NCBI GenBank assembly: GCA_037783415.1
Contig: JAZGTN010000015.1
Coordinates: 7,637,001 to 7,701,000, forward strand
Source: Leptasterias polaris
Lineage: Eukaryota; Echinodermata; Asteroidea; Forcipulatida; Asteriidae
DNA length: 64,000 bases
Direction: 5' to 3'
Position numbers and translations under genes: made by a program. The notes beneath the pieces were generated by a model, which was not told the origin of the DNA, searched no databases, and was given only the letters and a program-made list of their open reading frames with translations. Shown one piece after another: positions 32,803 to 44,000 of this stretch. Every line of letters starts with the position of its first letter. Within the stretch, counting starts at the first letter, position 1.

Positions 32803-32951
32803 GGATGTACCACACATTTGACTTAAAAAGAAAAATCATTCTAAAACATGACGCCATCCCAACCATTTTCCCAGCTAGTGGGAAGTCGAAGAAGCTACCC
32901 GAAAGACGTGAAGAACCTAGAGGAGCATTTGCCAAACGTGGAAAAATGTGG
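32803..32951 (+). pseudogene. THAP-domain C-terminal fragment
   Basis: Reads MYHTFDLKRKIILKHDAIPTIF and then a basic linker to a gtaagt donor at 32952. The LKxDAxPTIF phrase matches the conserved end of THAP zinc-binding domains. The Cys-bearing N-terminal half is missing, and upstream sequence is a foldback element, so this is probably a broken, transposon-related copy or an orphan exon. Confidence 0.4.
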
Positions 32952-34380
32952 GTAAGTTTAAACTTTGAGGGGCATGTTTTTAGCTTGCGCCAAGCGTCAC
33001 GATTTTTTGTTGGCACTGCATGCGATTCACTGTGCACGATATCCGCGCGAATGGACCGTCCACATGCAGTCTGCTCTGTGGTTGTAGGCTAGCAGTTTTA
33101 CGGCCCATTTGGTCATTAAAAAGTCACCTTTTTATAATTAAATAGATTTTGTAAATACTAGGCATTCAAGTTTCAGCGTACGTATGTGGATATTATTTCT
33201 TGAAATAAGATCGTGGCTACATGACAAAATTTGTTGTGATGTGCCATGTAATGAATTCCTCGGTTTACGAACAGCGCCATAGGTCAAGGTAAAGGGGGGC
33301 CTATTCTTAAATTTGTAAATAAAATAAAAACACAATTTGTTTAACCTTTGTTTATTGTTTATTCACATTCCACTCATAAAAATGTATATATTAATGACAA
33401 AAGCTTTTTAAAATACAAACTACCAGTGCCAGGTGCCTTTGAAGTATACGGTTACGGTCTCTTTACTCTTGGTGGCGCTGTTGGAATTACCAGAGAGTAT
33501 TGCATTCAACATTGTAACCTCTGCTAAGTACGCCATTATAAAGCACTGTGTTTGTATGCTCTTACGGTAATTACAAAGATGGGATGATTTAGAAAAATTG
33601 ACTAGTGATTGACGAGTTGATCACTACTGTGCAACAGGAGATTTTGTTTCCCCCGAAGATTCTGGCTCCTTTAAATATTAAGAAAGTTTGTCTGATAAAG
33701 CCTTCTTTGGAATAAACTTTTAACAGCTCATGTTAATTTACCGTATAGGGAACACACAGGGGGACAAAATACCCTATAACACCGATCCCTCTGTGCCGAA
33801 TATTTTCATTTACAACCATGTATAAGTACAAAAGTATTAGAGTATAGTCACTTTAAATTTTGGGGGGACATATTTATAGTTTTTGTTTTTATTTATTATG
33901 TCATCTGTTGTTATCTTATTCATATTTCTATATATTTGTATCCCATGGCGATTGAAAAAAAAAGATAAGTAAACACACTGTCCATAAAAAAAATCAAACA
34001 TCAATCAATGGGACGACACAGTTATTTTTCAGTAACTTGACGCAGAAACATCGTATTCTAGGGCAATAAGAATCAATAATTTCAACTAGAACATGACACA
34101 ATCAATCATGCCTGCTATGACGCACAAGTTCCGTCAAAACGACAAAATAAATGAAAATACGGGTAGCGCACACTCGCACTAATAGATCCAGGCACATGGG
34201 AAAGAGCAGTTGTGAAACTTCCGGTAAAATCTCCAATATAATTCGAAATTACGTAAGCCAAAACTGCTAATTTGCAGAAAAAGGTGGCTGCCGAAAAAGG
34301 CTCCTGAGTGTAAGGTCCCCAGAAAAGAATCCCTAATAATAAGAAGCCCTAGTTACTACCAGGGAAACGGCTTAGAAAAC
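32952..34380. other. Spacer without recognised gene
   Basis: AT-rich sequence with scattered short frames; nothing beyond generic composition is supported. It probably includes distal upstream sequence of the lectin gene. Confidence 0.4.
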
Positions 34381-34394
34381 CGTTTTATGTTGCC

Positions 34395-34615
34395 ATCGCC
34401 CGTCCAGTTGTGCCATCGTTCGTTGCGTCGTGCTGTCGTCCATTGCTTTGTGCCGTCGTCTGTAGCGTTTTTCCGTCGTCCGTTGCGTCGTGCCGTCATC
34501 CATTGCGTCGTAATGTCGTCCATTGCGTCGTGCCGTCGCTCGTTGCGTCGTGCCGTCGTCCGTTGTGTCGTGCCGTCCTCTGTTTCGTTGTGCCGCCTTC
34601 TGTTTCGTTGTGCCG
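34395..34615 (+). repeat. 20-bp minisatellite, about ten copies
   Basis: Units close to 'cgtcgtccattgcgtcgtgc' repeat with period 20, with substitutions at the same positions. The Arg/Cys/Ser-rich open frames here are created by the repeat. Confidence 0.85.
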
Positions 34616-34881
34616 CAAACCCCTTTTTGTATAGTTTTTACTTAAACGGGCCCACATCTAATTTGATGAAAAACATAAGTGAGTTGAATATAAAAAATAG
34701 TATTGCCAATCAATAGTGCGCACAAGCGATATCAATTTACATACTTCATGTGAATGGTATATTAGCCCTTTAACCTCATTCCATTTCATGTAACATACTC
34801 AAGGTTTTTAAAACAATAAAAACACAACGTCAAAGTACCGTCCCACGGTGTCAATCGATAAATCGCCAATTAGTAATGGCC

Positions 34882-34888
34882 TATAAAA
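34882..34888 (+). promoter_or_regulatory. TATA box of FTP lectin gene
   Basis: TATAAAA lies 93 bp before the ATG at 34975. A start site about 25-30 bp downstream would give a 5' UTR of about 60 bases. Good match and sensible spacing, but no transcript evidence. Confidence 0.55.
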
Positions 34889-34974
34889 CCAATAGATTTG
34901 GTAATCTGCAACCATTTGGTTTGAACTCACCCGAACTACCAGATGAAGTAAATGCGGACAGTTTCTGTTGAAAA

Positions 34975-35031
34975 ATGAAAGTCTTCGTTTTCTTAGCGGC
35001 AATCGGCCTCGTTACTGTCCAAGTTATTGAG
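34975..35031 (+). CDS. FTP lectin exon 1: signal peptide
   Basis: 19 codons before gtaagt, phase 0. The Lys then hydrophobic core (VFVFLAAIGLVTVQV) is a standard signal peptide; the cleavage site is probably near the exon border. It is preceded by a TATA box at 34882. Confidence 0.75.
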
Positions 35032-38000
35032 GTAAGTTCTATGAAACTAAGTTTTTAAGTTAGATTAATCGGTATTAATAAAATCATCGGTGGCATGGGC
35101 ATAGGTGTACAACCCAGGGGGCAGGGTCAGGTGCAATTGCCTTCCCAAATTCGGGCAAAAGAGTGGGACAAATTTGGGCAGAGCAAGAAGAAGAAGAAAA
35201 CAAAAAGACTTTTACCTGGAATTAGAAATTGGCACTTTTGTTTTTAACTGTGTAATATTTTGGGAAAATTAACGTTTTAATATTTTGTATTCCTCTATTC
35301 TTACTTCTTGCTATGCTCTACGCGAGTGGGCCCAACAACAACGGCGCACCCAAGGGGGGGGGGGGGGGGGGGGGGGGGGGGGGCTCGGGGGGCTTGAGCC
35401 CCCCCCCCCCCCACAAGAGGGTCAACAAAAACCAAAATAAAACGGGGGAGGAAGGGGGAAGGAAAAAAGAGCCGAGGGAGAAAAGTCGCAAATGTGTGTG
35501 TAGTTTTTGGTTTTTATTTCCGGTGGCAGTATTTTCTTTTCTTCCTTTACCATTCGCAATTTTTTTCCTGCCAAATTACTCTTTTATACGGGAGATTCGA
35601 TAACTCGAGGTGCGCGCGAGGTGCGAGGTGCAAGATTTTGAACACCATTTTATGACAACTCCCTTGTAATTGTTTCAACTTGCAACAATAACACATTAAG
35701 CATTTGAAACCAACGGGCCAATTTGTCCAGGATAAAATATATCTCACGTCATTCCGGCATTCAACGGTTTTCCCCCCTTATGGATTGTCTGTAGTACTAC
35801 CCTTGAATTTGAGAAACGCCGGATAGTAATGTTTTTTTATCCGCGATGTTTTTAATGAATATGCATGGACCAGATACCGACCAGATCCAAAATGAATATC
35901 ATCACGCGTTGCTTCTTTTTCAAATTTTTCATTTTAGTCGGCTATGTTCAGGGATTAAAAAGGTCTGCAATCCTACCCTTATATTAATCTGATATAAATT
36001 ATTATTATGTGACACCACTTTCGCAAAACAAAGGTTTATCTTTAGGATCTGGGTTTGCCGCCCACTTATTAATGGAATTTGCCGCCCAGTGATGAAAAGT
36101 AGGTGGGAATTTTTAAAAATAAACTTAAAAGATTTATATGGATCAGAAGTGCTTAAAAATGTTATGCATAAAGAGGCTTGATTTTTCACCCCTAAAACGC
36201 CAAAAGCTCAGAGCTCCAGGGGGCTTTGCCCCGTGGACCCCCACCGGGGCTTCGCCCCTGGACCCCACCAGGGGCCGTAAGGCCGGCCCCTGGACCCCAC
36301 CCAATACATTGGTTTGAGCCCCCCCAAAACACAATCCTGGGTGCGCCGTTGCCCAACAACCAAGCATACTGTCTTCCTTTGTTCGGTCCAGTTGGTCACT
36401 TCTGCGTGGCAGCGTCATCATCCTCTTAATCAGCTGATTTTAATTCAGTAGTCATGTAATAAAAGTTGCAGACCTAAAGATTTGTTTAGGTGTCACAGAG
36501 TCAATTTTGTTGTCTGCCCAATTTCCCTGTCACTCCGTTTAGTGATAATGTAGTTCATATAGTCAAATTTAGGTCTAAGATATACTGCATCATTTATAAT
36601 GATCGAATACCTTATTGGCGAGTTTACTTTAATTAAAGATGGGCTTTCGGCTCAAATTCAGTTTGTTTTCGTAACCTTTCAATGCTAAATTTGTTAACAT
36701 CCAAAAACATCCAATGACGTCACATTTGAAATATACAGCTCTTTAGGTTTTTGTCCGGGGATTTGTTAAAATTAATTTCCGAATTCCTGAATTTTAATTT
36801 TAAACAAAGCAATCCTGTTTGGACAGTACAAAACTATTTACTGTTGACATAAAAAAACGTTATGTTTCAAACTTCACTCTGAAAAGAGTATAAAATTAAA
36901 TTACATTTTACACCATATAATTTTCTGTTTGCTAAAAGGTACATAAAGGACGTGTACAAAATCGACTTTGGTTCCTTTCCAAACCTGAGTTCAGTTCAGA
37001 TACACATTTATTTCCATACTTCTATGTAGAAAAACGATAAGTACATGTAATTATGGAGTGGGCTCGGACCTTGGGCTCGGACCTTTGAGCCCTTTTCAAA
37101 CCTCGGCTTGGGCTCGAGCTTGGGCTTTGGCATTGGCTCCGTTAATAAGGGACGTGCACAAAATCTACTTTGAGCCTGTTCCAAACATCGGCTTGGGCTC
37201 GGGCCGTTGAGCCCTTTCTAAACCTCGGCTTGGGCTTAAGCTTGAGCTTTGGCTTTATAGCTCCGTCACCACCAAAGCTGCACGATGGTTCGAACATCAA
37301 ACGAAGCCTGCGCCGTTGTCACAGATGATTTTGTTCCCCCGGTGATTCTGTCAACAACAAATTGTATATAGAACTTTCCTCTCAAAGCGTTTGTGGACCT
37401 TATTCGATGAAATGTTATCACGTTGGTTAAAAATTATGATTTTGTTTTGTTTTGAAACTGCACAGTATAGGAACGAGTTTTTTCTTTTCATGGTACCCCA
37501 AGAACGTTGTTAACGAGATGTTTATGTTTTTAAATCTAAACAGGCTCAAGATGACTTGGACTGGGACGGTTTGGGAGAGGCGGATGGCAGTCTTTATAAA
37601 CTCACACGTACGTAGAATTTGGGGCATTGTAGTTGGCACAGTGGTTTCATCCCTGCCTTTCACATCAGTTTGTGACCCAGGTTCGATTCCCGGAACAGAG
37701 CCTTGCATGGGTGGATATGGGTTACAGTTCCCATTAAATAGGCTTACCTCCCACGTAGCGCTGAGATCCTCGGTGAAGATTTGTCAACTTTCAAAGTACT
37801 GCGAACAATGACACCAACACTTAAGTTAATTTGAAGTTAATTTGAACAGTAAAATTATTTGCATGAAATTAATATCACAATACCCTTTGAATGATCCAAT
37901 GATGTTTTTCAATGCCTCAAACCAAACAAATACAAATTTCAGCCTTTTTAATGTCACACACAGTATTCATGAGGTTTTCCAGGTTCAAATTCAGTTTTGT

Positions 38001-41000
38001 GATGTTCTCATTTTCCAATAGATAGGGTCGTCATGAAAATCGAAAAATTAAAAGTCTCTACCTCACGTTAAAACGTTGTAAAATGAAGCTGTATTTGATA
38101 CGCTTCCAATGGAATCTTGTCGACATTCTAAAACATATAATGGTGTCACATCATCCAGTTTTTAATTCCTGTGTTTTGATGATTTTTTTTCTATCAAAAT
38201 GGCATCGAATTTGTCCTTTTGACTGACTCAAAATAAAAATCTTTGAAATGCACAGACCCTTTTGTTGTTGCTACCCAAGCACGCGCCATGTTTCAAATGT
38301 TGCTCTCAAAGACTATCATACCAGTTTAATGTTAGGTTTGAGAGTTGTTTAACCTTTTGTCCACGTTCCAAAGGACCCTATCTATTTAAAAATGAGTAAA
38401 TCAAAAACAGTTAATTTGACCCTGAATACCTTCTTTGATACCAGCATAACTATCACCTTCTTTTAATGTATTTGTTTCTTGATAGCATTATCCATCGTTG
38501 GATTTAATACGGAACAAAGTTCGACTTACGGAGATGCCTACCCATCCTCAAAAGCTGTGGACGGGGACGCAGACCATGGCTTTTCCCACACAAGTAAGTA
38601 TTGTGCGAATAAACATTTTATTTTGTAGTATGCGCAGTTCTTTGTGTGAATTGAATAGACTGTGCAAGTCTCGCGCGCATTCGAACTTCCGGGACCATAG
38701 TGGTCCCAACCATATGGAGTTTTACGTGGGCGAGATTTTGTTTCGTCAATTATTTTAGTTTAACGTAGTTTATGACCTAGAAAATTATACATGTTGTTGG
38801 GAACGCAATACTAAGTGATAACAAAATATGAAAGTAAAACCAATTCAACAATATAACGAAGAAAACCCGAGAATTAAACTTGACCTCAGCTTCCGGTTAT
38901 TGCAAAAAATTAAGAATTTTGTGCTCACCTCCGATCATAAAACTTATGTAAAAGCTTGTTTTGGATGCGCGATTATAATCGCCGGATGCTGTAATTGCAA
39001 AGCAAACCCTTTTCATTGCAGTCTATGGTGTTGAGGCGTCGGCATTCCTCTTTAAACTGCGATACGGGTCAATTTAAAACCCGTTTGACCTTCACGAATC
39101 TGCGTAAGGGGTTTCTAAAAAGTTAACATCAAAAAAGCATCCTTGTCCCAGAGTTTTAATTTGTTTTTAATAATAATTAACACACTTTGGCGTATTTTTT
39201 TTAAAAGCTAAAACTAATTTCATGAAATTGTAATAATTTATTTTTGTTGTTCAGATTTTGTCATGAGATATAATTTAAAACAAAGATTTGATTTCAGAAA
39301 TAAAAATGTTCTTCGTTTGACGTGTTTTCTCGTTCGGATACGCGCGAGACTTGCACAGCCTATAGTGATTTTTGTTTACCCGTTTGATTTTAAACAGTCC
39401 TTCTCTTGCCCAAACTTTGGACCTGAAAGATTATACAGATTCGAGCCGAGGGCTCGCATTGATTACCGCTTCCAGTGCTCCTATAAGTTCCGGACCTACT
39501 CTTCGTTTGAAGACTCAGAAAGACTATTGGAAACTGAGTGAATAACAAGAGTAAACTTGAACTTAAAGCCTCTTCTTTTAAAGCTTACCGTAAATTGTTA
39601 TACTGAAGTAATCAGAACCAAATGTCCCGAGAAACATTCAAGTCAGGAATACTATCTTATTCATGATATTATTTTCTGTTTACTAAAAAGTACCTAAAGG
39701 ACCAGCACAAAATCGAGTTTGGGCCTTTTTCCAACCGCGGCTTGGTCTCCGGCTTGGGTTGTGGCTTCTGCACCAAAATAAATGACGTTCACAAAATCGA
39801 CTTTTGGTCTTTTTCAAACCGCGGCTTGGGCTCCCTTTGAGCTTTTTCCAAACCTCGGCTTGGGCTGTGGCTTTGGCTCCGTAGAGAAGGACGAGCAAAA
39901 AAACTACTTTGGGTATTTTCCAAACCTCGGCTTGGGCTGTGGCTTTGGCTCCGTAATAAAAAAGGGCGTGCACAAAATCTACTTTATTCATTTACGATAA
40001 GGCATATACGTAATTTCATAATTTATCTCCTATTGGTAAATAACGCAATTACATCCATACAAACCTTGGAGGACCGGTCTAGTAGCTTTTGCTCTGACTG
40101 CACTGTTCTTGCTGAACATCGGACTGTCAATTCCGCTGGCGACAATGCTTTCACAAACGCAGCTCCTGGAATGCACTCCCAAATCAAATCAAATCAGAAA
40201 ATTATACACTATTCAATCATTTAGGAAGCACTTAAAAAACACTTATTTTCAACTAAAGTATTCGTTTTTTCTGGAATGTTAAAACAAGGATGTCTCAAAA
40301 TCTTACATTTTATGGACATCTCGAGTTCTCGGATACACACTTTATAAATACAATTTGTTTAGGCGCGGATCCTTGGTTGGGTCCAGGGGATGGATCCAGG
40401 AGGTGGGCAGGGGGATCAAGACCCATCCCTGCTGTTGATGACTTATTTTTGTAGTTTGTTATTTGCTACCAGTTTTCTTTTGCTTTTGTCAACTTTAAAA
40501 TTGCAAACTTGCGCTACTTAATAATTATAATGGTAACCCATGATTTCATAATCCATAACCCAGACCTAAGTTCATAATTTGCATTGTACCCAGAATCGTC
40601 GCAACCTTCCAGTCACTTTGTAAGTTTTTGTTTTGTTTGGAGGTGTTTGTTTGTTTGTTTGTATCTTTCTTTCGGTGTTTATTTGTTTGTTTGTTTATTT
40701 TTGTTCAGGGGGTTGGACTCCTCCCTGGCAAAATTGCTGGATCCGCACGTGTTGTTAACAATATCGACATACGGTGATGGGTCCAAGAGCAACATTACCA
40801 TAAAGAATTACATTAATGCTTCATTTGGGTTTACTGAACTATTATTTGTTGACTATTGTTCCTCGGGCTGAAAGCAACTTGTGAAAACATCGTTGTTATT
40901 TCTTTCCAACTTAGTGTGTTTTGCTTATTTTCAAAACAGAGCTAGACGATCGACCGTTCTGGACAGTTCTACTCAAAGAGGAACACTGTATCGGAAAGGT

Positions 41001-44000
41001 CACCCTGTTCAATCGTAAAGATTGCTGCAGTAAGTATTGAATTTTAATAAAAAAAATGCAATGTCCTTACCGCTTCTTATAGCATTTTTTTTTCACTTTT
41101 AGCTTTAAGATGATTATGATATGCAGGTAAATAAGTTTCAAGAATTGGTTTTTGAACGGAGGTTTGGAGTAGTTGACGAACAGTTTCCAGATGAAACTAT
41201 ACACATTTAAATCTAATCTTTTCGTACAATTTAAATGCCTCTGCCATAATAGGGAAGCCACCAGAGGCTAAGAGGCTAGAGTCCCTCTCTTAATAGAACC
41301 ATCTCCCATCTCTCGCCCCTAAACAAATAAATAAAAGATAAGAACAAGTAAAAAACACACCCCATAATAATAGTTTGGTTTTTGTTTGGAAAACACATAA
41401 ACATGTACGGTCCAGTACATCAAATATTATAATATTAATTGTATATAATATTGGTATAAATTTTGCACTCCTTGCAAATGGTTTCTCTTGGTAAAAATAA
41501 AAATGTCTTTTGCTATGCTGGTACTCGTTCAGCAACTTAACGAGGATAAAGGTGTGGTGCCCAAAGACGATGGAAACTTGTGCAAGTTGCTCTATATGTT
41601 GTGCAAGTAAAAAGCTTATGACTTTAGGCACTGATGATGGCTTCCGTGAACTGTTCCACTGTGTGTAGTTCAATGATGTCCTTGGGGAGCGCATCCTAGT
41701 AACGCAGAGCTCTTGGGCAGAAGCTTTGTTTGTATGTTGTCAGATTTTGATTATGGCCACACTATAGCCATGTGTCCCACGACACCCAGCGCCCCCTCCA
41801 TGCACACTCTCCAATGCACAATCTCCATACATGTGGTATTAGCACATAGCAAACCTCCCCATGTGAAATAAAGGGTGTACAAGCTTTCCAAACCTAGTGA
41901 AAACATTATCTTATTCAACAAATGGCAATGAAGGGCCATCTAGCGAGGAGGTGACGTGGGACCATGGCATGTGGAAGGTAAAACAAAAATAACACGAATA
42001 GTCATATGGAGGTTTATCCACACAGAAATACCCTTTAGGCAGAATTTCCCCTGTACCGGAATGCCCTTTTCTCCACTTTACCATTGACCATTGATCGCTC
42101 AAAACGAAAAGCTCAAAGCTACGTCACCTACTTTTTTTTTCAACAGGTAAACGTTTACAGAATGCTGTTGTCCGAGCCGGGACCAGTCAGTTCTACAATT
42201 TGAATGGACGGTGCGGGAAACCAGTGTCACATCACCTCGCCAAGAAACCCGGAGGTATTATTGAGGTTTATTGTGACCCGCCGTTGTTGGCGAGTGAAGT
42301 CAACGTTGTTCTACCGACCAAACAATACCTACAGCTGCAGGAAGTGATGTTGGAAGAGTATCCCATTCAACGGTGCCATCAACTAGAAAGTAAGTCAGCA
42401 GAAAGTATTACTCAGACGAATGTTTCCCTAAATCGTCTTAAACAGTGTAGATTGTACCTTAAGATCCTCTAATACTCTGCCGCTTCCAATGTGGCAACGT
42501 AAACAGTGAGCGATCCCTGACCATACGGCAGGATACGGTTGTAAGACCTCTGACTGTGGCCCCGAACAAAGATACTGACAAAATAGAAAGACCGTCTTTA
42601 TCATAAGCCATTTTGAAATATGGTGGACACAATGCATGACACTATTAGATTTGGGTAAATCTGTCTGTAAACCCAAACCAAACAGTGCTCTCCACCGTAT
42701 AGCAAAAAGGCTAATTGGTAGAGCACTGGTAAGTAAACCCGGAAGTCGCAGGTTCAAATCCTGCACTTATCTTTTTTTCTTTGCGCACCCCAACATTTGT
42801 AGTAAAATCAATGTAACTTTATAGCGATATTATTGTTGTACTTCACGACTAAAAATGTATTAGATTAGTTCAAATAGTGAAAATCAGAGAACGCATCAAC
42901 TTTTTTGAAACATTTTCAAAATGGAAGAGCTGAAATTTTAATTAAACGTAACGTGTAAAGCACCAGGGAGGTATCTTGCAGCTGTCACCAACAAATTACT
43001 TCGTCACTGTTCAATTACGTGCAATCCAATTTTGTCTGGAACGCAAGGAAGTGTTGTAGTTGTTACAGATATTGTAAACTTCACGAATACAAAAGAGGCG
43101 TTAGCATTGACCTTCAAATTATGATAATAATGATAAGAGCATTAAAATTAAAAATTATAATAACAATAACAACCAATTTCACCTGTTGATCATGATTATC
43201 AGAATAAGAAGAGAGGAACCGTTACTATTACTTAAAACAAAAACACACATTGTTTTCAATTAATTGGATTAGTTATGAGAACAAAGGAAAAACCAGATGG
43301 TGCACATTCTGGCACGAATCAGATATAATGAAGAGTGTGTACAGTCATCAATATAAACAGTAATTTGAGCTATGGAATGCGTTTTAAAACATCAATAAAA
43401 AGTTGCAAATTTACCTCTAAACCAGAATTCATTTGAATGAAAATAATAACAAGCTGCAAATTTACCTCTGACCCAGGGAGACTCTCTATTCTGAGTGACC
43501 CGACCGAACAAAGCTCTGGATACGATGATACCCTGTTCCCACCGGAAAAAGCAGCCGATGGTTTCATTGGCACTGCTCCGGGTATTCGCTTCAGTCACAC
43601 CGGTAAGTCATTCTGCTACACGGGAAGAAACCTTCTAGTGTGCCGTATCAATCCCACTGTCACTTAAAATCGATACATCTGAAAATTGTTAATATAAATA
43701 CGCAGTAAGACCTAATCTCCCATTAAAAAAAGCCTCCCCATCCAGTATAATAGATAAGAAGTTTACTATGTATGAGTGTGGCGCTATAGTGACATGAACT
43801 GAATCTATACAGGGATCTCGACTTCTTCTAGGAGTGCGGTTGGCTATTTTTAGTTGTTTAAATATTTTTTACAAATTAGAGATCGCCTAATATCATAAGG
43901 CCATTGACGGCCACATCGAGGTGAGGGCTGTTAACTGATGTGGGCCATTGACCCAAATCAACTGTCACCGGGGGCACGCTGCCACCTACTCCTGGAGCTG

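Noticed and set aside
32561..33037. 158-codon minus-strand frame
   Set aside because: It overlaps the foldback end and the THAP fragment, has no motif, and its composition is that of noncoding sequence.
34387..34716. 109-codon Arg/Cys/Ser/Val-rich frame
   Set aside because: Entirely the translation of a 20-bp minisatellite.
35313..35603. 96-codon frame with Gly and Pro runs
   Set aside because: Produced by poly-G and poly-C runs inside the hAT-type element.
37630..37710. Possible tRNA gene
   Set aside because: The B-box is good, but there is no cloverleaf and a SINE-type body follows.
41290..41694. 134-codon minus-strand frame
   Set aside because: Within a lectin intron; no recognisable domain, with phrases typical of noncoding AT-rich DNA.
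42697..42775. Possible tRNA gene
   Set aside because: A- and B-box-like sequences are present, but the acceptor stem does not close and flanks match a SINE family member at 24 kb.
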